Below the pieces are notes generated by a model that was not told the DNA's origin, ran no database searches, and worked only from the letters and a program-made list of their open reading frames with translations. Below are positions 45,105-55,187 of a stretch of 64,000 nucleotides of DNA, piece by piece. The translations under genes were made by a program, and so were the position numbers. This DNA comes from Spirosoma aerolatum. GTDB taxonomy: Bacteria; Bacteroidota; Bacteroidia; Cytophagales; Spirosomataceae. The stretch covers positions 5,031,501 to 5,095,500 of the forward strand of contig NZ_CP020104.1 in the NCBI RefSeq assembly GCF_002056795.1, given 5' to 3'. How positions within the stretch are numbered: position 1 is the first letter of the stretch; every line of letters starts with the position of its first letter.

Positions 45105-46097
45105 CTACTTTAACGTATTGGCGTCCAGCCGGAAGAAGCGAACGGCATTATTGAACAGAATATCTCGCTTCTGATCGAACGACAGATAGTCGGCATTTTC
45201 GATCACACTAATCGACGCTTCGAATAGCTTGGGCCACATCATAAAATCGGTGCCGTACAGAATCCGTTTGCCAAAACCAGCCTGCACCAATCGCTTCAGA
45301 TAGGCATGGATTTCAGCCTGCGGATAACTCCAGATAAAACCCGCCAGATCGACATACACATAGGCATTGGCCCCCATAAGAGCAATCATTTCGTCCAACA
45401 TCGGATAGCCAGCATGCATCACCCATATTTTCAGTTTCGGGTGCCGGGCCAGCACATCTTCGAGCAGGAACGGGCGTCCCAGTGAAGCGCGGTATTTCGC
45501 CTGCGTCAGGTTGGCCATACCATTTCCTCCCGTACCCATATGGATACCAACGGGGATATTCAGTTTTTCAGCGGCTGCAAAGTAGCCATCCAATGACATA
45601 TCGCTTGGCGAAAGGCCCTGATACTGTGGAGCTACTTCGCCCATCACTTTATAAAAACCGGACGATAGCGAATCGGTGAAGGCTTGTACACTCATTTCAT
45701 TGGGCGAGCTAACCCCAATACCCGGAATAACCCGATCGGGAGCCGCTTTTTTCCATTTCCGTAAGATCTGCGGATCGCCATAGGCAACAATAGTCATGTT
45801 AAGCCGCTCCATCGTAGCGAGGACTGCTTTTTGCATTTCTTCATCCGACTTGGCCGGTTGTAAGGGGTCTACGCAATCTGTATTCAGGAAGGCCCGCATC
45901 TGTAGATTCTGGGTTGGGTCTCCTCCGGGCATATCCCGCAGGAACCACGGGCACATTTCGACGGCAAACCCAGGACTTACTTTCATCGCGTGCACATGGA
46001 CGTCGATGATCGGTAATGGTCGCTTTGGCGGAGTCGTTTGGGCCAAAGCACAACTTACTGTCAAAAGGGCAACAACGAACAGAGCACTTTTTTTCAT
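45105..46097 (-). CDS. Secreted amidohydrolase-family protein (TIM barrel)
   Basis: The 330-residue product has a signal peptide (MKKSALFVVALLTVSCALAQ). The amidohydrolase-2 fold shows metal-ligand candidates in PIIDVHVHAMK (HxH), PVGIHMGTGG, KIWVMHAGYPML and ILYGTDFMMWP, where the final Asp lies. The family contains decarboxylases and lactonases such as L-fuconolactonase. Because of the signal peptide the protein is probably periplasmic; the Cys near the cleavage site (VSCALAQ) could make it a lipoprotein. Substrate unknown. It is divergent from the GH31 gene. Confidence 0.87.
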   Translation of the reverse strand: MKKSALFVVALLTVSCALAQTTPPKRPLPIIDVHVHAMKVSPGFAVEMCPWFLRDMPGGDPTQNLQMRAFLNTDCVDPLQPAKSDEEMQKAVLATMERLNMTIVAYGDPQILRKWKKAAPDRVIPGIGVSSPNEMSVQAFTDSLSSGFYKVMGEVAPQYQGLSPSDMSLDGYFAAAEKLNIPVGIHMGTGGNGMANLTQAKYRASLGRPFLLEDVLARHPKLKIWVMHAGYPMLDEMIALMGANAYVYVDLAGFIWSYPQAEIHAYLKRLVQAGFGKRILYGTDFMMWPKLFEASISVIENADYLSFDQKRDILFNNAVRFFRLDANTLK

Positions 46098-46335
46098 AGA
46101 GAACAGGACTATAACATCGTTAGGAACGGATTATTCAGGCGCTAAAAATCAGCAATAGTACCTTTACGTCAAAAGTACATAAAGACTCATTATGTAAAAA
46201 CAACGCAAAGACATTTAGTAGATTAAATTTTCGTCGTTTCTCTCCTGCTCGGCCACTACACATTGCGAGCGGGCCAATTTGAGTAGCCGTAAACTCCAAC
46301 TCGCTTATCATGATCAATACAATCCGTATATCCCT

Positions 46336-48486
46336 ATGCCCCGACGATTACTTAGCCTATTGATGCTGATAAACCTGTATTCTGGCTTAGCCGTAACCGC
46401 TCAGCCAACAGACTTTCGATGGGAATCAGTTGCTCCCGGTGTCTGGAAAGCCATTGTAGGACAGCCGGACCGAATCACACCGTTGGCCGTAGCAGGTATT
46501 ACACCTCGTATCGACCGATTGAAATCATTAGGCGAACCTGCATTCCCGAACGCACTGGCCGGAAGTAGCCATCAGTTGGTCGATGGAAAAACCTATCTGC
46601 GCTTTCCTTTACAGAAAGAGGAGCAACTGTTTGGCCTGGGCCTTAACTTCAAAACCGTCCAGCAACGGGGGCAAATCAAAACCCTGCATGTCGATCATTA
46701 CAATGGAAAAGACAATGGACGAACGCATGCTCCGGTACCTTTCTATGTGTCCAGCCTGGGTTATGGGGTGTTGATCAACTCGGCGCGATACATCACCGTG
46801 TATGCCGGTACAGCCGTTCGAACCGACAGCCCAAACCTCCCACCCGAAAAAGACCGGAACACCCAACGCGACTGGAGCGCCCAGCCTTATTCCGATGCAG
46901 TCGAAATACTAATCCCGGCTTCCGGTTCCGACGTATACGTCTTTGCGGGCCGTACGCCCATGGAGGTTGTCCAGCGGTATAATCTGTATAATGGCGGTGG
47001 GGTGTTACCACCAAAATGGGGTCTGGGCTTCACGCATCGAACCCCAACGCTGTTTTCCGACAAACAGATTCTGGCTGAAGTAGCCGATTTCGAAGCCAGA
47101 GGGTACCCACTGAGTTTTGTCGGGCTGGAACCTGGCTGGCAATCCCGCTCCTATCCAAATAGTTTTGTCTGGGACAGTACCCGATTTCCAAAGCCGCAGC
47201 AATTTCTGGACACCCTAAAGCAAAAGGAGATTCGGGCCAATTTATGGATCAACCCCTACGTTTCGTCGCATTCGCCCATTTTTAAGGACATCCTGCCGTA
47301 TACGGGCTCACATATGGTTTGGGTTGGGCGCGTGCCCGATTTTACGTTTCCGAAAGCACAGGCATTATATAAACAGTTATTTACCCAGCAACACCTGTCG
47401 ATAGGCATTTCGGGGTATAAAGTCGATGAGGTCGATGGATACGATCATTGGCTCTGGCCGGATGTAGCTACGTTTCCGTCGGGGATTCCAGCCGAGCAGA
47501 TGCGCCAGATTTACGGGTTACAATTCCAGAAAATGACCGATACCTGGTTTCGGGAACGTAATCAGCGAACGTACGGACTGGTTCGAGGCTCCAATGCTGG
47601 GGCTTCGGCGCTGCCTTACGTGATCTATAACGACTACTACGACCACCACGACTTCATTACGGCCCTATGTACCAGCAGCTTTATCGGTGTGTTATGGACT
47701 CCCGAAGCACGTTCATCCAAAACATCGGAAGAATGGCTCCGGCGGATGCAGTCGGTTTGTTTTTCGCCAATGGCCATGCTAAATGCCTGGGCCGATGGGA
47801 CTAAACCCTGGACATTTGCCGATGTAGCGCAGGACGTTAAAGAAGTCATGCAGCTTCGCATGCAGCTACTCCCCTATCTGTACACCACCTTCGCGCAATA
47901 CCATTTCGACGGAAAACCACCCATCCGCGCCATGCACCTTGTAGATGGATTTTCGGCCGTTTCGCAAACGACAGAAGGGCGGTTGAATTCGACCGATAAC
48001 CCCTACGCCATGGCCGCTACCAAAGACCTGAATGACCAGTTCATGCTTGGCGATTATATGTTGGTAGCACCCATGTTTGCCGGTCAATCCAAACGGACGG
48101 TATGGCTGCCTGCGGGTAAATGGTATGATTTCTATACCGGGCAATTGGTGGGTGAGGCTCAGCTTATCGAAATTAGCCCCGGCCTTTCACGGATTCCGTT
48201 GTTTGTAAAAGATGGCGGAATTATTCCCATGCTTCCACCCCGGCTGCATACCCCCAACAAGCAGGAGACACTTTCCCTGACGGTACGCCATTATGGAACC
48301 CAAGAAGCGAGCTGGTCACTTTACGATGACGACGGCGAAACCTACGACTACGAACGGGGTGTATTCACCTGGACACCTTTAACCGTAAAGCGGGATCGAC
48401 AAGGTAAACTCGTCGGTAGCTGGAGTCGGCCCAGAACACCCAACTTTCATTATTCATCTATCAACTGGCAATTCATGACCCCGTAG
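46336..48486 (+). CDS. Secreted glycoside hydrolase family 31 (alpha-glucosidase/xylosidase-like)
   Basis: The start at 46336 (MPRRLLSLLMLINLYSGLAV) gives 716 residues with a signal peptide; a longer frame starts upstream without support. The catalytic barrel has LPPKWGLGFTHRTPTLFSDK, LWINPYVSSHSP and the nucleophile Asp in GYKVDEVDGYDHW. FWGDV-type blocks are replaced by TRSS-like sequence, so the acid/base is not certain. The C-terminal beta domain includes LPAGKWYDFYTGQ. GH31 enzymes release glucose, xylose or galactose from alpha-linked glycans in the periplasm. No SusCD pair is nearby. Confidence 0.88.
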   Translation: MPRRLLSLLMLINLYSGLAVTAQPTDFRWESVAPGVWKAIVGQPDRITPLAVAGITPRIDRLKSLGEPAFPNALAGSSHQLVDGKTYLRFPLQKEEQLFGLGLNFKTVQQRGQIKTLHVDHYNGKDNGRTHAPVPFYVSSLGYGVLINSARYITVYAGTAVRTDSPNLPPEKDRNTQRDWSAQPYSDAVEILIPASGSDVYVFAGRTPMEVVQRYNLYNGGGVLPPKWGLGFTHRTPTLFSDKQILAEVADFEARGYPLSFVGLEPGWQSRSYPNSFVWDSTRFPKPQQFLDTLKQKEIRANLWINPYVSSHSPIFKDILPYTGSHMVWVGRVPDFTFPKAQALYKQLFTQQHLSIGISGYKVDEVDGYDHWLWPDVATFPSGIPAEQMRQIYGLQFQKMTDTWFRERNQRTYGLVRGSNAGASALPYVIYNDYYDHHDFITALCTSSFIGVLWTPEARSSKTSEEWLRRMQSVCFSPMAMLNAWADGTKPWTFADVAQDVKEVMQLRMQLLPYLYTTFAQYHFDGKPPIRAMHLVDGFSAVSQTTEGRLNSTDNPYAMAATKDLNDQFMLGDYMLVAPMFAGQSKRTVWLPAGKWYDFYTGQLVGEAQLIEISPGLSRIPLFVKDGGIIPMLPPRLHTPNKQETLSLTVRHYGTQEASWSLYDDDGETYDYERGVFTWTPLTVKRDRQGKLVGSWSRPRTPNFHYSSINWQFMTP

Positions 48487-48556
48487 CAGACCGTCTTTCC
48501 GATAACCAAATCCTTTCCTGGTGGCTAATATACCCGGCAATCCGCGTCAAAACCGT

Positions 48557-48564
48557 TATCTTTG
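48557..48564 (+). promoter_or_regulatory. Minus-7 box of candidate promoter for cation efflux gene
   Basis: TATCTTTG matches TAnnTTTG and lies 29 bases ahead of the cation efflux start codon. No TTTG box at the usual distance is evident. Confidence 0.35.
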
Positions 48565-48592
48565 TTGTTTCTAACAAGCTAAAAATGGCCTC

Positions 48593-49615
48593 ATGAGTGC
48601 CAGTCAACAAACAAAATACCGCTGGATGGGCATCTCGCTGGGGCTGAGTATTACCCTGCTGATTCTAAAGTTCACGGCTTACTTTTTAACGTATTCAACG
48701 GCGATTCTGTCGGATGCGGTCGAATCGATTGTAAACGTGATTGCTAGCGGATTTGCCTTTTATAGCATCTATCTGGCCGGGCAACCGCGTGACCTGAACC
48801 ACCCATACGGACACGGGAAAATCGAATTTCTGTCGTCCGGTTTCGAGGGGGCTATGATCCTGTCGGCCGGGATTGTCATTATCTGGCAGGCCATTCTGAG
48901 TTATTTTGAACCTAAAGTGTTAACCAATCTCGACTGGGGCTTTGTCCTGGTAGGCATTACGGCGGCAGCCAATGCGTTTGTCGGCTGGATGCTCATCCGT
49001 TCGGGTCGGCAAACCGATTCGGCAGCCCTCACGGCCGATGGCAAACACCTGCTCACAGATACATTTAGTAGTATTGTCGTCATGGTGGGCGTGGCCCTGG
49101 TGGCGCTCACGGGTCAACATTGGATCGATAGCACACTGTCGTTAGGCATATCGTTGGTAATCATTTACAACGGTTTCCAGATTACCCGCCAGTCGGTAGC
49201 CCGGCTCATGGACGAAACCGACATCCCGACCATGAACCGGGTGGTTGAGTTGCTCAACACCAACCGGGATCGCAACTGGATCGATGTCCATAACTTACGT
49301 GTACAGAAATACGGGGCCGACCTCCACATCGACTGCCACCTGACCCTCCCCTATTACTGGGAGTTGACCCGGGTACACGATGAGGTACACCATTTCGAGG
49401 ATACGTTGAAGGATGGGTTTGACGCTGAAGTAGAAATCTTTGTGCATACGGACCCCTGTATGCAGGATTGTTGCCATTACTGCCAGGTTGCCAACTGCCC
49501 GGTGCGGGGGTCGGCGTTTATCAGCGATGTGGAATGGACGGCCGAAAACCTCCGGCTGAATCAGAAGCATTTTGTGCCACCAACCATACTGACCAATCCC
49601 GGTCTGGCATCCTAA
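48593..49615 (+). CDS. Cation diffusion facilitator family transporter
   Basis: The 340-residue product has six predicted helices with the CDF signature: STAILSDAVESIVNVIASGF (metal Asp in helix 2), NHPYGHGKIEFLSSGFEGAM, and ALTADGKHLLTDTFSSIVVM (helix 5 His/Asp). The cytosolic C-terminal domain carries ADLHIDCHLTLPYYWE and a Cys/His-rich tail (HTDPCMQDCCHYCQVANCPV) that could bind extra metal. It exports Zn2+, Fe2+ or similar ions from the cell. It is a single gene. Confidence 0.93.
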   Translation: MSASQQTKYRWMGISLGLSITLLILKFTAYFLTYSTAILSDAVESIVNVIASGFAFYSIYLAGQPRDLNHPYGHGKIEFLSSGFEGAMILSAGIVIIWQAILSYFEPKVLTNLDWGFVLVGITAAANAFVGWMLIRSGRQTDSAALTADGKHLLTDTFSSIVVMVGVALVALTGQHWIDSTLSLGISLVIIYNGFQITRQSVARLMDETDIPTMNRVVELLNTNRDRNWIDVHNLRVQKYGADLHIDCHLTLPYYWELTRVHDEVHHFEDTLKDGFDAEVEIFVHTDPCMQDCCHYCQVANCPVRGSAFISDVEWTAENLRLNQKHFVPPTILTNPGLAS

Positions 49616-49637
49616 AGCCCTGACTGTTTAGTTTTGC

Positions 49638-50300
49638 TCAGTTGATGAGCAGATTTCGCAGGGCAAGGATGTTTGCCGTTTCATCGAATACAGCCCGAAC
49701 CGGAATCGAAAAGCCTGATAATGTTTGGCTGGTAATAGTCTCTTTCAACCCAAACAATCCCGTCAATGCGTATTCCAGCGTATCGGCATCAATGCCATAC
49801 TGCTCAATAGTTCGGCGTAGCGGGTCAATGATCCAGTATTCAGCTACACGATGAGCTGCATAATCGGCAAACTTGATTTCGCGGTCAATTTTTTCGGTAC
49901 TCTTCGATAACACTTCGACCACCAGATCCGGGGCGGGATAATAGAGCTGATCGGGCATAATCTGCGCAGCCTTGGCGGGTCCAAAATAGCAAATGTCTGG
50001 CTCGTAGCTATTGCGCGTCAGTTCAACTAGTGCTTTTTCAGCCCGAACATACCCTAACTGGCGGTCATTTACATAAACAGTCAGCAACGTAGCCAATAGT
50101 AGCATTGCCGAGTTGTGGCGGTCCAGAGCCGGTGAATGCACTACGACTTCACCATTGATAAACTCAGCTTTTTTATCTTCGTCCAGCCATTCATAAAAAG
50201 CATACCGTTTCTTGCGCTCCTCATCCAGAATAGCCTGCACTTTCTGAAGAATAAGCGGGGCCTGGGGAGCATCTAAAATTTGCAATAGTAGTTCAGACAT
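49638..50300 (-). CDS. Uma2 family (DUF820) putative endonuclease
   Basis: The start at 50300 (MSELLLQILDAPQAPLILQK) gives 220 residues. The PD-(D/E)xK-like active site is visible as EPDICYFGP, then PDLVVEVLSKSTEKIDREIK and YWIIDPLRRTIEQYG. Uma2 proteins are very common in cyanobacteria and Bacteroidota, but their role is unsettled: many are related to transposon or restriction nucleases. The gene stands alone, convergent with the cation efflux gene. Confidence 0.88.
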   Translation of the reverse strand: MSELLLQILDAPQAPLILQKVQAILDEERKKRYAFYEWLDEDKKAEFINGEVVVHSPALDRHNSAMLLLATLLTVYVNDRQLGYVRAEKALVELTRNSYEPDICYFGPAKAAQIMPDQLYYPAPDLVVEVLSKSTEKIDREIKFADYAAHRVAEYWIIDPLRRTIEQYGIDADTLEYALTGLFGLKETITSQTLSGFSIPVRAVFDETANILALRNLLIN

Positions 50301-50364
50301 GGCTAAGCGGGCATTTACCAAAGATAACGATTTATCGCCCATTCTATACAACGACGACCCGCTA

Positions 50365-52773
50365 TTACCAGTTAAAATTCCAGCTCAACGACGGAATAAT
50401 CGTCCCGAAAACAGAAAGCTGGTAGCTTTTGGTCGTAGTATTTACACGCTGGAAATAAATGGAATACGGGTTCTTACGGGCGTAGACATTGTAAAACGAA
50501 AAGGCCCAGTTGCTGTATCGGCGCTGTCCCGTCGTTCGGCGGCCATCTTTCGTAAACGATACATCCAGCCGATGGTAATCAGGAATCCGGTCAACGTTTC
50601 GCTGCGAATAGTCCAGCACTTTTGTGCCATTGAGCCGGTACGTACCATCGGGATAGGTAGTTGGCCGCCCACTGGTATACACGAAATTAGTGCCGAACGT
50701 CCAGCCCCGGCTCCATTTCCACTGGGTTGCAATGGTCAGGTTATGCGGCCGGTCGAACGTGGATGGATACCAGTTACCTCCGTTAATCTGTACGCTGGCA
50801 TAGGGGCTTGGCACCCGCGCCAATGTACGCGAGTAGGTATAAGCCACCAGCCCGGTCAGTAGGCCACGCGTTTTCTGGATACTCACTTCCACTCCATAGG
50901 CACGCCCCTGCGCCCGTAACAGATCGGCATCCAGCGTCGGATTGAGCAATAAAGTAGCCCCGTTACGGTACTCGACCAGGTTTTCAAGGGTTTTATGGTA
51001 TACCTCCACCGACATTTCGTAGGCATTATCCAGAGCATTATGAAAGTATCCTATCGCAAACTGATCGGCTACCTGCGGAGGTACCAGTCCGTCACTTACT
51101 TTCCAGAAATCGACGGGCGAAATAGCCGTTGTATTGGAAATCAGGTGCAGATACTGCCGGGTTCGGTTATAGCTGATTTTCAACGAACTATTCTTTGTTA
51201 CGTTGGCTCGGATAGTTAACCGGGGCTCCCAGCCGCCGTATTTTGCCAGCGACTGCCCACTCCCAAAATGCAGGGTATCGGTTATACTCTCGCGGGTACG
51301 GGGTTGCCCTTCGGCATATGTATAGGCCACTCCTGGCCCCACATTCGTAAACTGCGCATACCGAATACCCGCCTGCACCGATACTACGCGGGTAGGCGTC
51401 CATTCTTCCGATACGTACCCCGCCCATTCACGCGCCTGTTCGGTTGGCAAGGTTATGTTGATAATGGTTGAATTAGTCCCCGTCGGGCTGATGGCTCCCG
51501 GAAGCAGCTGATAGCCCGTCAATGAACTGCCAAACTCAATCCGATGCGCTGCCGTTGGGGTCCACAAACCATCGAAACGGGCATCGCGCTGGCGGATGGT
51601 TGACTGATAGCGGTAGGTATTGAAACTGGTTAGACCATCCAGAAAAAACCGATAATCGCTTTGCGTAGCATTCAGATTAAACGAAAGATGCGGACTCAAA
51701 CGCTGACTCCAGCGGGCTGTAAACAGTGTCGATTGCGTTGTATAGAGTGTGTCTTGCGGGAATTTGAACGTGTCATAACTCCGATAGGCGGTTGCGGATA
51801 CCTGGCTATTTTCGTTAATCCGATACGTCAGCCGACCGTTGAGATCATAGAAAAACGCTCGATCTTTATTCGTTGGAGCCGGGAATAAACCAAGTATAAA
51901 TGAGGGATAAGCGATCCGCCCCCCCGCCAGAAACGTTAGCTTTTTATTCCGACTTGCGGGTCCTTGCACCAACAATCGGCTGGTTAATAAACCGATACCG
52001 CCCGTTACGCTGATCCGCTCGGTTTCGCCCGCTTTGGTGTTCATCAGCAATAAAGACGACAATCGTCCGCCATATGCCGCTGGGATACCTCCTTTGTAGA
52101 GTGTTACATCCTGAATGGCATCGGCATTCAGGTTGCTCAGCAAACCCAGCATATGGCTCGTATTAAACAACGGGGCCCCATCCAATAGTACCAGATTCTG
52201 GTCTGTGCGTCCTCCGCGCACATTGAATCCTCCGGCACCCTCACCTACGGTACTGACACCCGGTTGTAAAGTCAACGCTTTCAGAATATCGACTTCACCA
52301 AATACCACTGGAATGTTACGCAGGTTTTTCATATCCAGCCGCACCACACTCATCTGCGTAGCCGATACATTGGCATCGGGCGTCCGGCCCGTTACATTTA
52401 CCTCGTCCAGTTGGCGTGTATCCGGGTTCAGGGCCACTTCCAGCCGTATCGTATTCCGTCCAACCTCCAGAAACCGGCTCCGCGAATAATATCCAACCGC
52501 TGAAAAGGTCAGATTGTAGGCACTGGGCAACACCTGCATACTAAAAGCGCCTGTACTGTCGGTAGTGGTGCCTGCCCCCTGCTTTTTATCATAAATTGAT
52601 GCGTTGGCTATCGGTTTGCCCGTCACCCCATCGTTGACCTGTCCATAAACACGAAATCGAATCTGAGCCTGCGTAAACCACCCACTAAGTAGTAGCCAGA
52701 CCAGTAGCCCACAGCGAATGGCCTTTTTTCCATCTCCCGACAACGTAGCCTTGCCTTTCGTTTGATTTACCAT
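50365..52773 (-). CDS. TonB-dependent outer membrane receptor
   Basis: The 802-residue product has a signal peptide (about 20-37), a carboxypeptidase-regulatory-like domain (about 42-125, FRVYGQVNDGVTGKPIANAS), a plug domain (about 150-250, PVVFGEVDILKALTLQPGVS, FNVRGGRTDQNLVLLDGAPL) and a 22-strand barrel. The final block (YSIYFQR) and terminal aromatic residue suit outer membrane insertion. Its start overlaps the DUF4249 lipoprotein gene by seven bases, and a kelch lipoprotein gene lies 60 bases further upstream. The ligand is unknown; SusC-type length (about 1000) is not reached, so it is not a classical SusC. Confidence 0.92.
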   Translation of the reverse strand: MVNQTKGKATLSGDGKKAIRCGLLVWLLLSGWFTQAQIRFRVYGQVNDGVTGKPIANASIYDKKQGAGTTTDSTGAFSMQVLPSAYNLTFSAVGYYSRSRFLEVGRNTIRLEVALNPDTRQLDEVNVTGRTPDANVSATQMSVVRLDMKNLRNIPVVFGEVDILKALTLQPGVSTVGEGAGGFNVRGGRTDQNLVLLDGAPLFNTSHMLGLLSNLNADAIQDVTLYKGGIPAAYGGRLSSLLLMNTKAGETERISVTGGIGLLTSRLLVQGPASRNKKLTFLAGGRIAYPSFILGLFPAPTNKDRAFFYDLNGRLTYRINENSQVSATAYRSYDTFKFPQDTLYTTQSTLFTARWSQRLSPHLSFNLNATQSDYRFFLDGLTSFNTYRYQSTIRQRDARFDGLWTPTAAHRIEFGSSLTGYQLLPGAISPTGTNSTIINITLPTEQAREWAGYVSEEWTPTRVVSVQAGIRYAQFTNVGPGVAYTYAEGQPRTRESITDTLHFGSGQSLAKYGGWEPRLTIRANVTKNSSLKISYNRTRQYLHLISNTTAISPVDFWKVSDGLVPPQVADQFAIGYFHNALDNAYEMSVEVYHKTLENLVEYRNGATLLLNPTLDADLLRAQGRAYGVEVSIQKTRGLLTGLVAYTYSRTLARVPSPYASVQINGGNWYPSTFDRPHNLTIATQWKWSRGWTFGTNFVYTSGRPTTYPDGTYRLNGTKVLDYSQRNVDRIPDYHRLDVSFTKDGRRTTGQRRYSNWAFSFYNVYARKNPYSIYFQRVNTTTKSYQLSVFGTIIPSLSWNFNW

Positions 52774-53807
52774 CCTGCTGGTACGTCTAGTTGAAACTGA
52801 GGGAAATTCGACCCGCAGTCGCCGGGTGGAATAAAGGACTTGTTCAGGCGGTTGAGGAACTTATCATAGCCAATCGTATCGCCTGGAATAACCAACCGTT
52901 GTTTACTGACGGCCGAAGCCCCAAAATACCCTAGTGCCAATATGGTCGTATCGGCCTGTAGATGCACATTACCCTCAATAGAAGCCGGTTGAGGGTCGAA
53001 CAAGGAACCGGTACGACTACGCTGCTCTTCAAAATGTGTCCAGTATTGATAAGCTGCCCGGCTCAGTGAATATTGCCTGACCTCAACATATTGCCTGCCG
53101 ACGGCATAGACTGGCGAATTGAACACCGAGCGGTGGCTGATGCGGTTGCCATTGATCAGTGCATCGGATAATACACTGGTCAACTGACTAAAGTAAGGCA
53201 CCCAGCAGGAACAGGTGCTACAGACTGTAATAGACCCAACAGGGGGGTGTTTGGGATCATAGCTCGTCCAGCGGGGTACATAACTATAAGTCGACCACCG
53301 ATAATAATCACCCGGTGTAGCCGGATCACGGGTATCAATCAGGACATTGTACAGGTCAGGCTGACCAGAATAACCCTCCGACTGCCGATACTCAGCATAA
53401 ACCCGTTCGATTGGCGCTACAGGAGCCAGCAGCTCCGGCGAGGAAACATAAATACGGCCGTCGGGTAGGACAATCTTCAACGTATACCGATGACCTGGCT
53501 GACCTCGAAAAGCCGGATCGCGCACCCAGTAATACGATGGCAGTAGCGGGTCCTGTTCCAGCGTTACAGTTCGCTCACCATTATCCGTAATCGTAACGAT
53601 GGCCCCATTGATTATCAGTTCTTCCGGGAAAAGGTTTCCCGACGAATAGGTTCCTGAAAAAGTCAGTTTAAACGGATACGGTGGCGCTTCATCCGTAATA
53701 AATCCATCCACCACCAATCGGGGTTCGACTTGACGAATCGGCAATTGAACCTCATCCACACAGGCGATCAGGAAAATAAAAACACCAGCTAGTAACAGGT
53801 TTCGCAT
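52767..53807 (-). CDS. DUF4249 lipoprotein, TonB receptor partner
   Basis: The 346-residue product has a lipoprotein signal (MRNLLLAGVFIFLIAC, Cys at residue 16). The mature domain opens RLVVDGFITDEAPPYPFKLT, then GAIVTITDNGERTVTLE and GQPGHRYTLKIVLPDGRIY, the pattern of DUF4249 proteins. It also contains a Cys-rich loop (VCSTCSCWVPYFSQL). Such lipoproteins are regularly encoded beside TonB-dependent receptors in Bacteroidota and may form a surface lid or adaptor analogous to SusD. It overlaps the receptor gene by seven bases, so the two are translationally coupled. Confidence 0.88.
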   Translation of the reverse strand: MRNLLLAGVFIFLIACVDEVQLPIRQVEPRLVVDGFITDEAPPYPFKLTFSGTYSSGNLFPEELIINGAIVTITDNGERTVTLEQDPLLPSYYWVRDPAFRGQPGHRYTLKIVLPDGRIYVSSPELLAPVAPIERVYAEYRQSEGYSGQPDLYNVLIDTRDPATPGDYYRWSTYSYVPRWTSYDPKHPPVGSITVCSTCSCWVPYFSQLTSVLSDALINGNRISHRSVFNSPVYAVGRQYVEVRQYSLSRAAYQYWTHFEEQRSRTGSLFDPQPASIEGNVHLQADTTILALGYFGASAVSKQRLVIPGDTIGYDKFLNRLNKSFIPPGDCGSNFPQFQLDVPAGW

Positions 53808-53867
53808 ATATCAATAACAAACAGATCCATACTACCAGGGCATCCTACGCTTTTCACGATCAACGAA

Positions 53868-55187
53868 TTAGGGTACAAACTCCCAGAAATCGGTACAACC
53901 TACCAGCCGGTGGCTCGACGAACCTACCTCCGTCTGGCTTTCGTATCCCCAACCTAGATACGCCCGCTTAGGCCCGCTCCACACCACCAGATAGCGATTA
54001 CCCTCCCCCGGGTAATCGGTCAGATACTGCCATTTATCCGTAGCCGGGTCATACTGCCAGATGTCACGCAGGCCACGCTGGTCATTTGCTGTACCTAAGC
54101 CAAAGTATCCTTTTCCATTCACCGAAAACCCAGTTCCCCTTGATCGCTGCGTACCAGGGAAATCGGCTTTCCGTGTCCAGGTGTCCTTTTGCGAATCGTA
54201 GGCGAACAAATGGGGTTGGCTTCCTAACACCTGATTGACCACATAGCCCGTTTCGCCCAGGCTAAACGTCGCCATAACGCCTGGTTTTTCGGGCAAGGGA
54301 GCGCGAGCTTCCTGATCGAACTGAGCATAAATACCACGCATGGCCGGTGAGCCATTATTAGTCAGAAAAAACGCCCATTCAGTGGTGGTAAAATACACCA
54401 CTTCGCCATCTTCGCCCTGATAATACGGAAATACCCGGCTGCCCCCAGCCGGAAAAATGGCGTATAAATCCCGTGAATAAATGTACTTACCAGGAAACAG
54501 ATCGTCGGTCTGGTAGCCCATCCCATAGAAATACGATCGGTCGACATTGTGGTAATAAAGTACATACTCGATCAATCCCCGGCGAAGCGTCAGATAAGGC
54601 GGAGTATAATCGTACCAGGTATTTAGCTGATAGTTAAACAAGGCACGCTGCCAGGTTTCGGCATCCACATACCGCGTGACCTGTACGGTACTCCCCGTTC
54701 GATCCAGATCCGAAACGAAGCTGACAATCGACCCGGTAAAATCACCACTATTGAACGGCAACTGAGCCAGTCGCTTCCACGGATTATAGGTCGTATGCGT
54801 ATACGTTCGCTCAAGGGTAAGGCTATCTTTCTGATTATAGCGAAAGCCCAGTCGCAGCGTATAGGTTTGCCCCGGATTTAAGTCTGACAACCGAAATATA
54901 GTCAGACTAAACGGATCATAAACCTGTTCCTCGACCGAGTTTAGGGCTAATACCGTACCTGATGCGGTCTGAGCGGTCAATCGCCAGTCGGTTGGTTTAA
55001 TGACCGAAGTTAGCTTAACGATCACCTCGGCGGTAGTCGATCCAATCGGCTGTACCGATACCAGAGCCGCCTGTGATGGTAAAACCACTTTTGTGTTTAC
55101 AACTTGGGCTGGTTCAGGAGTTTTTGAACAGCAAGTCATCCAAAACACGGTTAGCCCAAGCAGCCAACATCTTAACCGATTATTCAC
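53868..55187 (-). CDS. Kelch-repeat lipoprotein of the receptor operon
   Basis: The 439-residue product has a lipoprotein-like signal ending WMTCCSKTPEP. An IPT/fibronectin-like domain follows (about 30-130, SVQPIGSTTAEVIVKL, DLNPGQTYTLRLGFRY). Kelch-type beta-propeller repeats fill the rest (FSVNGKGYFGLGTANDQRGL, DIWQYDPATDKWQYLTDYPG, WSGPKRAYLGWGYESQ). It is the first gene of the operon with DUF4249 (60 bases apart) and the receptor. It is probably a surface-exposed binding protein; the ligand is unknown. No galactose-oxidase active site is seen. Confidence 0.83.
   Translation of the reverse strand: MNNRLRCWLLGLTVFWMTCCSKTPEPAQVVNTKVVLPSQAALVSVQPIGSTTAEVIVKLTSVIKPTDWRLTAQTASGTVLALNSVEEQVYDPFSLTIFRLSDLNPGQTYTLRLGFRYNQKDSLTLERTYTHTTYNPWKRLAQLPFNSGDFTGSIVSFVSDLDRTGSTVQVTRYVDAETWQRALFNYQLNTWYDYTPPYLTLRRGLIEYVLYYHNVDRSYFYGMGYQTDDLFPGKYIYSRDLYAIFPAGGSRVFPYYQGEDGEVVYFTTTEWAFFLTNNGSPAMRGIYAQFDQEARAPLPEKPGVMATFSLGETGYVVNQVLGSQPHLFAYDSQKDTWTRKADFPGTQRSRGTGFSVNGKGYFGLGTANDQRGLRDIWQYDPATDKWQYLTDYPGEGNRYLVVWSGPKRAYLGWGYESQTEVGSSSHRLVGCTDFWEFVP

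Noticed and set aside
50365..55187. A SusC/SusD polysaccharide utilisation locus
   Set aside because: The receptor is too short for SusC and the lipoprotein is DUF4249, not SusD; the GH31 gene is not adjacent to it.
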